Part shown: piece by piece, positions 26,096 through 33,847 of the stretch | How the letters are laid out: each line of letters opens with the position of its first letter | Position numbering within the stretch: the first letter of the stretch is position 1 | NCBI GenBank assembly: GCA_942492635.1 | Contig: CALOFP010000002.1 | Location: 1,054,001-1,118,000, forward strand | Source of the DNA: CALOFP01 sp942492635 | Lineage (GTDB): Bacteria; UBP6; UBA1177; CALOFP01 | DNA: 64,000 bases | Direction: 5' to 3' | The notes under the pieces: model-generated | Databases searched by the model: none | The model's input: the letters and a program-made list of their open reading frames with translations, nothing else | What the model was told of the DNA's origin: nothing | Program-made: the position numbers and the translations under genes

Positions 26096-27607
26096 ATGAA
26101 AGGATTGAGGCTAAAGACAAAAACTCTGATTGTACTGTTTACCGTGGTATTTCTGGCAGCAGTCGTATCCATCTGGTACCAGGGGTACTACATTAAAACC
26201 AACTTCGAGAAACAGCAGGACAGCTCTGTTGAAAATGTCGGGACATTCATCATGCCCACGGTAGAGACGGCGATGTGGAACTTTCAGAAAGAGCTCGTGG
26301 AGTCTACTGTTCGAAATTCGGTAGTGATCAATAAACTCAATGAGATAGTTATTCTTGATGAGAAGGGCGCGGTTCACTACTCCGTATCCCAAAAAGATGG
26401 AAAACTGATAAATGAGAACAAACCTCAGAGAAAGGGAATACTTAAAAAGGTTGACGTGATCCATACTGAAAATGAGGAGAGGAAAAAAATCGGAACAATC
26501 GAAATCTACTACGACTATCTTTCAATCGAGGCTGTCGTCTCCAGATTTCTCAGAAATCAGATCATAAACTGGGCTATTCTTTTTCTCGCTCTGGTTGTTG
26601 TCCTCTATCTGGTTCTTGACAGGTTTGTCACCAGTCCCATCAAAAATTTAAACGATGCACTTGTTGATATTTCCGAAGGAGAGGGTGATCTTACTAGAAG
26701 AATCGAGATCGAAAATCGGGACGAAATAGGCGGCCTTGCAGACAATTTCAATAAATTTATCAGCAATATCGAGGAGCTCGTCCAGAAAATCAAGGCGATT
26801 GCGGAGCAGGTTCTCCGTTCTGCCAGGGATGTCTCTGCAGGAAACAACCAGCTTTCAAGATCCACCCAGGAGATGGCCAGTTCTCTGGAAGAGACGGCTG
26901 CGAGTGTGGAAGAAATTACATCCTCCATCGGCGATACGGCGGCCGCATCCAAGGATACAGCTGAAAAAATCAGGAAAACGGCCGACGGAGCCCAGCAGGG
27001 GTCTGATATGCTGCTCAAGATGGCTGATGCAATGAGGGATCTGAAGGATTCGGGGGACAGGATTCAGGAGATCGTCGATGTCGTTAACGACATCGCCTTC
27101 CAGACCAATCTTCTCGCTCTTAATGCCGCCGTTGAAGCAGCGAGAGCCGGAGAGGAGGGGAAGGGATTTTCCGTCGTTGCTTCCGAAGTCAGAAACCTTG
27201 CGGGAAGAAGTGCTGAAGCCGCGTCACAGATAAAGGGGCTTGTCAGGAACAATGAACTAAGTATAAAAAACGCAACTGAACTTTCCGGAAAAACGACTGA
27301 AAATCTGGTCGAGGTTGCAAAGAGCATTCAGGATGCCAGCTACGCTGTAACTGATATAGAGCAGCGTTCCAGGGAGCAGTCTAAAGGAATCGAGCAGATT
27401 AACGCCGCTGTCATGCAGATGGATGAGGTTACCCAGAGAAATGCCGCTCTTGTTGAGCAGCTTGCAAGTTCAGCTGAAAACATGTCGAGAGTGTCAACTG
27501 ATCTTACGGACAGAACTTCGAGCTTCAGGGTCGGTACGGAGAGTTCCGGGTTCGTTAATGAAAGTGAAACACCTTTCGATACGGCCGACAAGTTTGAGGA
27601 GTTCTGA
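26096..27607 (+). CDS. Methyl-accepting chemotaxis protein
   Basis: 503 residues from the ATG at 26096 (TTGAGGTG nine bases upstream); the in-frame TTG at 26060 overlaps the previous stop and is rejected. TM1 is at about 9-27, a single short periplasmic sensor of about 140 residues follows, then TM2 at about 164-184, HAMP (starting T-S-P-I-K-N-L-N-D-A), and a long coiled-coil signalling domain. The hairpin tip reads I-A-F-Q-T-N-L-L-A-L-N-A-A-V-E-A-A-R-A-G. It should control CheA, though no che genes are in the window. The periplasmic domain type is not clear (possibly dCache/4HB-like small sensor). There is no CheR-binding pentapeptide; the C-terminus is D-K-F-E-E-F. Confidence 0.95.
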   Translation: MKGLRLKTKTLIVLFTVVFLAAVVSIWYQGYYIKTNFEKQQDSSVENVGTFIMPTVETAMWNFQKELVESTVRNSVVINKLNEIVILDEKGAVHYSVSQKDGKLINENKPQRKGILKKVDVIHTENEERKKIGTIEIYYDYLSIEAVVSRFLRNQIINWAILFLALVVVLYLVLDRFVTSPIKNLNDALVDISEGEGDLTRRIEIENRDEIGGLADNFNKFISNIEELVQKIKAIAEQVLRSARDVSAGNNQLSRSTQEMASSLEETAASVEEITSSIGDTAAASKDTAEKIRKTADGAQQGSDMLLKMADAMRDLKDSGDRIQEIVDVVNDIAFQTNLLALNAAVEAARAGEEGKGFSVVASEVRNLAGRSAEAASQIKGLVRNNELSIKNATELSGKTTENLVEVAKSIQDASYAVTDIEQRSREQSKGIEQINAAVMQMDEVTQRNAALVEQLASSAENMSRVSTDLTDRTSSFRVGTESSGFVNESETPFDTADKFEEF

Positions 27608-27646
27608 AAAACCCGGTCCGATCTATCGCATATCCTTACAATTACC

Positions 27647-27674
27647 TTGATTTTTTATCCTGTAAATGTATCTT
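27647..27674 (+). promoter_or_regulatory. Possible promoter of cysS
   Basis: TTGATT (27647-27652), 16-base spacer, TATCTT (27669-27674), about 33 bases before the ATG at 27708. Modest match. Confidence 0.4.
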
Positions 27675-27707
27675 TATGAAGATTTAACGATTCTGCAGGA
27701 GTGTACC

Positions 27708-29135
27708 ATGCTCAAAATTTATAATACGCTTACAGACAAGAAAGAGGTGTTTGAACCGATAAGGGAAGGTAAAGTAGGTCTTTACGCTTGCGGAATGACC
27801 GTTTATGACAAGCCTCATATCGGTCACGCCAGAAAAGAGGTCGCGGTAGATCTCATAGTCAACTACCTGAGATACCTTGAGTACGAAGTGACCTATGTCA
27901 GAAACTTTACGGATATCGACGATAAGATTATCGCAAGAGCGAATGAAAGAAAAATAGGCTGCAGCGAACTCGCCGAAGAAAATATTGATGCATTTTACCG
28001 TGCCGTCGACTCGCTCGGCCTGGCCCGCCCCAATGTAGAACCTAAGGCTACGGAGCACATCGGCGACATCGTGGAGACGATAGAACGTCTTATTGAAAAC
28101 GGTTACGCCTACGAAGCAGGCGGTTCAGTCTATTTCGATGTGAGGAGTTTCGAAGGCTACGGAAAGCTCAGCAGGAGAAAGATAGACGACATGGTTTCCG
28201 GAACACGTTTTGATCCGGATCCCGAGAAGCGTTTTCCTCTCGACTTCGTTCTCTGGAAGAAGGCGAAACCGGAAGAGCCCAAGTGGGAAAGTCCATGGGG
28301 CGAGGGCCGACCCGGCTGGCATATCGAATGCAGCGTAATGAGTACAAAGTACCTCGGAGAGACATTCGATCTTCACGGCGGTGGAAGGGATCTCATCTTC
28401 CCGCACCATGAGAACGAGATAGCCCAGGCAGAGGGTGCAACAGGAAAGCCGTTCGTACGTTACTGGATCCACAACGGATTCCTTACCGTAGAAGGTGAGA
28501 AGATGAGTAAGTCGCTCAAGAATTTCATCACAGTGGACGAGGCTCTCGATCGCTACCATCCTGAAGTTCTCCGCTACTTCATGCTTTCAACGCACTACCG
28601 CACACCGATCGACTTCTCCATGCATAACCTCTCGGAAACCGAACGCCACCTCAACTACTTCTATGAGACAATTCAGGGGCTTGAGAATATGGCGGCTGAA
28701 GGCGAAGGTGTTAAGACAGAAAAGGCCGCTCAGTTCCTCGAAGGATTCAAAGAGGCTATGGATGACGATTTCAACAGTGCCAGAGTTGTCGCCGAACTTT
28801 TCTCACTCTTCAAGTTCCTCAACGATTCGATGGCCAAGAAGAAGACAAGACCGAAACCTGAGGAGGCCCGCGGATATCTTGATGTTATAAGGGAAGTGGG
28901 TACGGTTCTCGGATGTCTTGTAGCTGCTCCGGCGACAATTCTTGAGGAAATCAGGGAAGTTCAGCTCAAACGACATAATGTGAATCGCGAAGATATCGAA
29001 GCGCTGATCGAAAAGAGGAACTCCTTCAGGAAGGATAAGGACTACGCCTCTGCCGACGGTGTTCGTGATGAACTTCTTGAGATGAACGTTCTCATAAAAG
29101 ACACTCCCGAAGGAACACTCTGGAGTTTCAAATAA
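27708..29135 (+). CDS. cysS: Cysteinyl-tRNA synthetase
   Basis: 475 residues from the ATG at 27708 (AGGAG upstream); the in-frame TTG-like start at 27666 is weaker. It charges tRNA-Cys. Marks: L-Y-A-C-G-M-T-V-Y (Zn/active-site Cys near 28), H-I-G-H-A-R (HIGH), H-I-E-C-S (second Zn Cys with H-H-E later), E-G-E-K-M-S-K-S-L-K-N (KMSKS), and a C-terminal DALR-like helical domain. The length is normal. Two terminator hairpins follow at once and a cluster of further hairpins lies downstream. Confidence 0.97.
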   Translation: MLKIYNTLTDKKEVFEPIREGKVGLYACGMTVYDKPHIGHARKEVAVDLIVNYLRYLEYEVTYVRNFTDIDDKIIARANERKIGCSELAEENIDAFYRAVDSLGLARPNVEPKATEHIGDIVETIERLIENGYAYEAGGSVYFDVRSFEGYGKLSRRKIDDMVSGTRFDPDPEKRFPLDFVLWKKAKPEEPKWESPWGEGRPGWHIECSVMSTKYLGETFDLHGGGRDLIFPHHENEIAQAEGATGKPFVRYWIHNGFLTVEGEKMSKSLKNFITVDEALDRYHPEVLRYFMLSTHYRTPIDFSMHNLSETERHLNYFYETIQGLENMAAEGEGVKTEKAAQFLEGFKEAMDDDFNSARVVAELFSLFKFLNDSMAKKKTRPKPEEARGYLDVIREVGTVLGCLVAAPATILEEIREVQLKRHNVNREDIEALIEKRNSFRKDKDYASADGVRDELLEMNVLIKDTPEGTLWSFK

Positions 29136-29143
29136 TTCGAGGA

Positions 29144-29172
29144 TGACGGTTCGGAAAGAATCGTCAGTTTTT
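29144..29172 (+). terminator. Terminator 1 of cysS
   Basis: TGACGGTTC pairs with GAATCGTCA (one G-T pair) around a GGAAA loop, then GTTTTT; 9 bases after the stop codon. Confidence 0.8.
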
Positions 29173-29190
29173 CCTGGAACTTCTTTCCTG

Positions 29191-29230
29191 CCGCCGGATT
29201 CTTTCGTACCGAGAGGTTCGGCGGTTTTTT
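29191..29230 (+). terminator. Terminator 2 of cysS
   Basis: CCGCCGGA pairs with TTCGGCGG across an 18-base loop, followed by TTTTTT. It acts as a backup to the first terminator. Confidence 0.7.
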
Positions 29231-29280
29231 CTTTCAGTTATTCTTTTAACAGGAATAGCTATCTGGAGGGTCTAATTCCC

Positions 29281-29378
29281 CGAAGCTTGCTTCGTTTTTT
29301 ATAATGGAGCAATTTTTGAACCGTAGCTGGTTCAAAGAGCGACTTTTCCGTGGCATACCCGGTAGCTTGCTGCGGGGT
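29281..29378. repeat. Related short hairpins with AGCTTGCT loops
   Basis: 29281-29300 (CGAAGCTTGCTTCG plus T6) and 29357-29378 (CCCGGTAGCTTGCTGCGGGG) are two variants of one small palindromic element about 75 bases apart, with an unrelated perfect 8-bp hairpin between them. REP-like elements of this kind are common intergenic palindromes. Confidence 0.5.
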
Positions 29379-29432
29379 TCTTGATTCATCTATCCATATC
29401 CGTATATGTCAGAAGAGCGAGTCAATCGAGCG

Positions 29433-29468
29433 AAAACAGGTATCCGAGATAACTGCTAGACCTGTTTT
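29433..29468 (-). terminator. Possible terminator of the potassium channel/thioredoxin-like operon
   Basis: Perfect 9-bp arms AAAACAGGT and ACCTGTTTT with an 18-base loop, 18 bases past the thioredoxin-like stop. The arm itself supplies a short T-run on either strand. Confidence 0.5.
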
Positions 29469-29485
29469 AGAAGTTGAGCGGTCTT

Positions 29486-29890
29486 TTATTTCCCAACAGT
29501 GAGCCGGTTGATTTTTTGATCTCTATCCTGCACCTTTTTCTTCCTGTCGTTTTTTTCCCCAAGATGCCGGTCGATCATGTTAACTATTTTTATTTTATGG
29601 GTTTTTGCAGAATATCCGATTACATACCTTTTTCCTATGACGAAAAGCGGAACTCCGATTCTGGGTATTTTCAGATCCTTGACTGTTTTCTTGTAGTGCT
29701 TCATATTTCTCTTGCTTCCGCTCACTTCCAGAAACCGGAATGTGACGGAGGGATACTTTGCTTTCAGCTCCTTTATGAAGGGGATTGCATGTTTGCAATG
29801 GGGACAGCTGTGGGAATGGAAAAAAAGAAATTCGTTGCCGAGAAGCGTTGAAAAGAGAACGAGGGAAAGGAGAAAAACTATTTTTTTCAT
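29486..29890 (-). CDS. Exported thioredoxin-fold protein with CPHC motif
   Basis: 134 residues. A signal peptide (to about 18, L-L-G-N) is followed by E-F-L-F-F-H-S-H-S-C-P-H-C-K-H, the active-site C-x-x-C at about 29-32 in the DsbA/DsbC style (C-P-H-C). The cis-Pro region I-G-V-P-L-F-V-I-G-K-R is intact. A Lys/Arg-rich tail follows. It should be a periplasmic disulfide oxidoreductase or isomerase, or a thiol reductant for a specific partner; DsbB/DsbD partners are not in the window. It lies seven bases downstream of the potassium channel gene, whose stop overlaps its ribosome site. Confidence 0.85.
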   Translation of the reverse strand: MKKIVFLLSLVLFSTLLGNEFLFFHSHSCPHCKHAIPFIKELKAKYPSVTFRFLEVSGSKRNMKHYKKTVKDLKIPRIGVPLFVIGKRYVIGYSAKTHKIKIVNMIDRHLGEKNDRKKKVQDRDQKINRLTVGK

Positions 29891-29897
29891 AACAACC

Positions 29898-30728
29898 TCA
29901 CTTTAGACTTTTTCCACAAAATTTACAGTAACCTGCATCATCGTCATGACCGGGTTTTCCACACTGCGCACACTTTCTTTGTGCAAGAGATTCTTTTGCT
30001 TTTGCCATTTCCACAGTTACGATCCCTGTGGGAACGGCAATAATTCCGTAACCTACGATCATTAGAATTGAAGAGACTGTCTGGCCGAGAATTGTTTTCG
30101 GTGCGATGTCTCCGTAGCCGACTGTAGTCAATGTCACAATTGCCCAGTAGATGCTTCTCGGAATACTGGTAAAACCGTTGTCGGCACCTTCGATAAGGTA
30201 CATGAATGTGCCGGTAATGATTACGATAGTCAATACGGCTACGAGAAAAACTGTGATTTTGTATCGACTTGCCGTGAGAGCTTTTGTCAGCACCTTTGCT
30301 TCACCGGTGTATCTGGCAAGTTTGAGAATTCTGAACACCCTGAGAAGTCTCAAGGTTCTTATCACCACCATATACTGAATACCGAAGAAAAAGAGCCCCA
30401 GGTAGGATGGAATTATCGCGAGAAAATCGATTATTCCCAGAAAGCTGAAAATGTATCGGGAAGCTTTTCTGGCGGAAATGATTCGAAGCGCATACTCGAA
30501 AGTGAATAGAATGGAAAACCACCATTCGATGCTTTTCAGCAGGTGACCGTATTCACTTTCGATACTTCCGACGCTTTCCAGCACTACTGTTATGACACTG
30601 AAAAGTATCGCCCAGAGAAGAGCGATATCGAAAGCCTGACCTGCGAAGGTGTCGGACTCGAATATAATTTCGTAGAGTCTCTCCCTCCATGCGGCTCTCA
30701 TACTTTTTTCAGCTGGGGAGATTTCCAT
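29898..30728 (-). CDS. Voltage-gated-type potassium channel with C-terminal zinc ribbon
   Basis: 276 residues from the ATG at 30728 (GAGGTG upstream; an in-frame GTG sits two codons earlier). Five to six hydrophobic helices of the Ion_trans type are visible; helix S4 carries regularly spaced Arg (V-I-R-T-L-R-L-L-R-V-F-R-I), and the pore loop reads T-L-T-T-V-G-Y-G-D-I-A-P, the K+ selectivity filter. The cytosolic tail ends in a C-x-x-C...C-x-x-C zinc ribbon (C-A-Q-C, then C-K-F-C), of the kind seen as a zinc_ribbon_2 appendage on prokaryotic channels. It conducts K+ across the inner membrane. It is divergent from the T4SS-like operon. Confidence 0.93.
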   Translation of the reverse strand: MEISPAEKSMRAAWRERLYEIIFESDTFAGQAFDIALLWAILFSVITVVLESVGSIESEYGHLLKSIEWWFSILFTFEYALRIISARKASRYIFSFLGIIDFLAIIPSYLGLFFFGIQYMVVIRTLRLLRVFRILKLARYTGEAKVLTKALTASRYKITVFLVAVLTIVIITGTFMYLIEGADNGFTSIPRSIYWAIVTLTTVGYGDIAPKTILGQTVSSILMIVGYGIIAVPTGIVTVEMAKAKESLAQRKCAQCGKPGHDDDAGYCKFCGKSLK

Positions 30729-30752
30729 GATCACCTCTATCCGTTTTCGGAT

Positions 30753-30781
30753 ACTATACTCGTCAGGATTTGTTTGTTCAA
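30753..30781 (-). promoter_or_regulatory. Promoter of the potassium channel operon
   Basis: Minus strand TTGAAC (30776-30781), 17-base spacer, TATAGT (30753-30758), 25 bases before the ATG. Confidence 0.6.
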
Positions 30782-30864
30782 ATAAAATTGGAAAGTTACG
30801 ACCGGTTTTCTCCTTCCCGACATAATCGGTTTCTTTTGATTGCTGAAATTTTGCATGAAAAAAA

Positions 30865-30893
30865 TTGCCTAAAACGGGATCAATTTGTATTTT
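30865..30893 (+). promoter_or_regulatory. Possible promoter of the T4SS-like operon
   Basis: TTGCCT (30865-30870), 17-base spacer, TATTTT (30888-30893), about 60 bases before the first ATG. A weaker TTGAAA-16-TTTAAA lies further downstream. Confidence 0.4.
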
Positions 30894-30954
30894 TAATCCT
30901 GGGTTGAAAATCCGTACATATTGATTTTAAAGATTGTTTTTACCGGAGGGTAGC

Positions 30955-31257
30955 ATGAAAGTTTTTAGAAAGGAAAATTTGGGCTCTCTTTTAATTTTGC
31001 TTTTTCTTTTCCTGTTCGTTTTTTTGCCGGAACCTCTTTGTGCTTCCAACCCTTTTGAAAAAATAGTGGGAAAATTCGACAGTGTAGGGACAACAGTGTT
31101 GAGTGTGGCAAAGATACTCTGCCTAATAGGAATCGTCGTCGGCGGTGTAAAGAAGGTGCTGGGTCACGCCGATTCCTGGTCCTGGCTTTCGAAAGCGGCG
31201 CTTGGAACATTTATCGTCTATTCGTCGGACATCATCGTCAAGTGGCTCGGTGAATAA
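30955..31257 (+). CDS. VirB2/TrbC-like pilin
   Basis: 100 residues from the ATG at 30955 (GGAGGG upstream). The long signal peptide has a likely cut at P-L-C-A-S near 33. The mature peptide of about 67 residues has two hydrophobic helices (V-L-S-V-A-K-I-L-C-L-I-G-I-V-V-G-G and A-A-L-G-T-F-I-V-Y-S-S-D-I-I-V) separated by a short Lys/His loop, the VirB2/TrbC pilin layout. In known systems such subunits polymerise into the conjugative pilus. Identification rests on size, layout and position before a VirB3-like and a VirB4 gene. Confidence 0.65.
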   Translation: MKVFRKENLGSLLILLFLFLFVFLPEPLCASNPFEKIVGKFDSVGTTVLSVAKILCLIGIVVGGVKKVLGHADSWSWLSKAALGTFIVYSSDIIVKWLGE

Positions 31258-31523
31258 TGAGAGTGTGGAAGGTTCTTGGTAAAAAAAATGGTAATCTGGA
31301 CAGACAGACGCAGGGACTTCTGGCTCTTACCGTACTTCCCGTACTGATTTTTACGGAAAACATACTCTACTGTTGCGGTGTCCTTCTACTCGAAATCTCC
31401 TTTTCATACATTGTGAAAAAGAATTTCGACGGAAGGGATGACTGGCTTCTGATTCTTTATCGCCTTCTTTTCAGGCAGAGGGGAAGTTTCAACATGGTCG
31501 ACAGGGACAGGGGAGGCAGGTAA
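31257..31523 (+). CDS. VirB3-like inner-membrane protein
   Basis: 88 residues; the ATG shares a base with the pilin stop (TAATG), so translation is coupled. Near the N terminus R-Q-T-Q-G-L-L-A-L-T-V-L-P-V-L-I-F is hydrophobic after a short basic start, followed by a second hydrophobic stretch; the C-terminal part is basic. VirB3 proteins are of this size and always sit next to VirB4, with which they interact. The sequence itself is too short and divergent to prove the family; position carries the call. Confidence 0.6.
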   Translation: MRVWKVLGKKNGNLDRQTQGLLALTVLPVLIFTENILYCCGVLLLEISFSYIVKKNFDGRDDWLLILYRLLFRQRGSFNMVDRDRGGR

Positions 31524-31525
31524 AG

Positions 31526-33847
31526 GTGAATGGTGATCAAAAGAGTATTTTTGACGAGATCAGATATCAGGCTGTTGAGGATGATGCCGTTTTAAATACT
31601 CTTTTCCAGCGCTATCTGATTTATGAAATTAAGGGTCTCGACTGTTATTTCAAGGACGCCGATATTTCGAGAATCTATCCGCTGATAAATCGGGAACTTG
31701 GAAATGAGAACACTTTGGAATTTTTCGTTCTTTCCAGATTGAGAGAGAGAAATCTGGTGAGCGGTTCGAATGAAAACTACATGAGAAAGCAGAGAATCAG
31801 ATATCTTGATAAGGATTTGAAGGTTCGGGAGGTCAGAAAATATCTTTCCGTCTCAAAGGATCCCTTCGGTAAGAAAGATCCGACGGATCCGATTTCTCCT
31901 GAAATTTGGGAAAATCTCTTTCAGGTGCTTGAGTTGGAATATCGAAGGCTTGGGACAGGAGAAATAAAGCGGTTTTTATACGAAATAATCAGTGTCGACG
32001 ACCGGTTCAACATTGCACCTGGAATGAGTGTTCGTGAGGAGCTCCTTCAAAACCAGATCGCCTACTATCCGGAATATATGAAGATAGGAAACATCTATCT
32101 CAAGGTGATGACTTTGAAGCATCTGCCTGAGGAGACCGCCGCCTTCGAAATCGACGGGATAATCGATTTTTTCATGTTTGATTTCCTATTTCTCTCCTCC
32201 TTCACATTGCTCGATCAGAAAAAAGAGCGAATGAAGCTTACCATTTCCAGGAATACCGCACGCTCGGCGAAATTCAAGAGTGAAAACGTGGACCACAATG
32301 CGGAACAGACCTATGAAGAGGCTGAGAATCTGAAGGGACTAATTCAGAAGGAAGGACACGGCATTGTGGCTTCCACCCAGAAGATGATTCTCTGGAACGA
32401 GGATCCGTCGAAACTGAAAAGGGATGCAGATTTCGTAAAGAACAGCTTCAAGAAGCACGGCTACTTCTTCTTCGAGGAGGAGCTTTTCCATGACAGGGAG
32501 TTCTTCCGCTCCCTTCCGGGAACAACTGTTTTTTCCAGCAGGGGAAACAAGGTTCTTGTTCCCAATGCCATGGAGCTTTTTCCTCTTTCCAGAATCAATC
32601 AGGGTGACACCGGAGGTGAATTTCCGCTCTTTTTGAGAACGACTACCGGTAGTCTCTACAGTTTCGATGCCGGATTCTCAGGCAGGAACAACTGGAACTC
32701 CCAGGTGTACGGTGCTTCGGGATCCGGAAAATCCGTGGCGATGAATATGCTGATCGCCCACTCCATGTTCCCGCGGATAAAAAACGAGGGCGGCAAGATA
32801 TTCATCATCGATTTTGCAGGTGCCGAGAACAGTTCCTATCGGAAAATGGTAAATCTATTCAACGGAAAATTTCTTCCCATCGAAGCGGGCGGCAAAAATA
32901 CACTCAATCCCTTTCCACCGAAAAGGGATATGATGAAAAACGGTGAAGCGGATGTTTCCCTTCTCACCTATCTCGGAATTGTTGTCGATATGGTGATCGG
33001 CAACGAGGGCAACACTCCTCAATCGAATATTCGCAGGGGAATTGTTTCCGACGGATTGAAAATAGTTTATGAAAATTATGAAAATCCTTCGCTTCCCGAT
33101 CTTGTTCCGGCAATTGAAGAGGTTAAAACCGAAGATGATGAAATAAAACGTGAGATTGTAAAACTCCTCAAGATCTTCATCAAACGACCCGAAAACAGGT
33201 TGATCTCCTCCCGGGATGGACTTTCCTTTGACGAAGATCCCTTTGTGGTTGTCGATCTTCACGGAGTTAACGAGCTGACGGAAACCATGCGACAGCTTAT
33301 CACCTTCATCGTCATCCATGAGGCGAAAAGGACGGCGTTCGGATGTTCCGGATTCAAGTTCCTGATTCTCGACGAGTGCGCACAGCTAATAAAGCAGGAT
33401 GCAATGGTCAGCATGGTCGAGGAGATGTTTTCAACGGCCAGAAAGTACAGAACATCCATTTGGACAGTTACCCAGAATTTTCTCAGTTTCAAGGAGGCTT
33501 CCCTTGCAAGCAAGATCTCAATCAACAGTACGACGACGATTTTTCTTTCTCACGCTTCCGATCAGGAGGCGAAACGTCTCGTGAGTCGTGATTTCGGTTT
33601 TTCCGAAAGGGAACGGGACGCTTTCGAATCTCTTAAAACTGTGAAGGGTAAGTACTCTCTGGCTCTTGTGAAAACATCGTCATCTGACGAAAAATGTTCC
33701 GCCGTGGTTCGGATCGAACTGAGTCCATTTGACTACTGGATAACCACATCCGACCGAAGTGACAATGAAAAATTGGAGGCTGTCATGAAACGCGAAGGTG
33801 TGGACATAGTCAAGGCGTGCCTGATGCTTTCCAGGGGGGATGTATGA
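31526..33847 (+). CDS. virB4: VirB4/TraG-type secretion ATPase
   Basis: 773 residues; GTG start two bases after the preceding stop, with GGAGG ten bases upstream. VirB4 ATPases power pilus assembly and substrate passage in type IV secretion. The N-terminal 350 residues match the CagE/TrbE/VirB N-domain in layout. Walker A G-A-S-G-S-G-K-S is near 396-403, F-K-F-L-I-L-D-E-C-A-Q-L (Walker B with catalytic Glu) near 610-620, and the later T-V-T-Q-N-F segment is the typical Gln sensor. The length is near the usual 800. It is the anchor that makes the operon a T4SS. Confidence 0.9.
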   Translation: MNGDQKSIFDEIRYQAVEDDAVLNTLFQRYLIYEIKGLDCYFKDADISRIYPLINRELGNENTLEFFVLSRLRERNLVSGSNENYMRKQRIRYLDKDLKVREVRKYLSVSKDPFGKKDPTDPISPEIWENLFQVLELEYRRLGTGEIKRFLYEIISVDDRFNIAPGMSVREELLQNQIAYYPEYMKIGNIYLKVMTLKHLPEETAAFEIDGIIDFFMFDFLFLSSFTLLDQKKERMKLTISRNTARSAKFKSENVDHNAEQTYEEAENLKGLIQKEGHGIVASTQKMILWNEDPSKLKRDADFVKNSFKKHGYFFFEEELFHDREFFRSLPGTTVFSSRGNKVLVPNAMELFPLSRINQGDTGGEFPLFLRTTTGSLYSFDAGFSGRNNWNSQVYGASGSGKSVAMNMLIAHSMFPRIKNEGGKIFIIDFAGAENSSYRKMVNLFNGKFLPIEAGGKNTLNPFPPKRDMMKNGEADVSLLTYLGIVVDMVIGNEGNTPQSNIRRGIVSDGLKIVYENYENPSLPDLVPAIEEVKTEDDEIKREIVKLLKIFIKRPENRLISSRDGLSFDEDPFVVVDLHGVNELTETMRQLITFIVIHEAKRTAFGCSGFKFLILDECAQLIKQDAMVSMVEEMFSTARKYRTSIWTVTQNFLSFKEASLASKISINSTTTIFLSHASDQEAKRLVSRDFGFSERERDAFESLKTVKGKYSLALVKTSSSDEKCSAVVRIELSPFDYWITTSDRSDNEKLEAVMKREGVDIVKACLMLSRGDV

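Larger units (their letters stand above)
29136..29485. other. Gene-free 0.35-kb region with six successive stem-loops
   Basis: Between the convergent cysS and thioredoxin-like genes. Stem-loops: 29144-29172 and 29191-29230 (terminators), 29281-29300 (CGAAGC/GCTTCG then TTTTTT), 29315-29336 (TTTGAACC/GGTTCAAA), 29357-29378 (ACCCGGTAGC/GCTGCGGGGT), and 29433-29468 (AAAACAGGT/ACCTGTTTT). Hairpins 3 and 5 share the apical AGCTTGCT. Confidence 0.7.
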
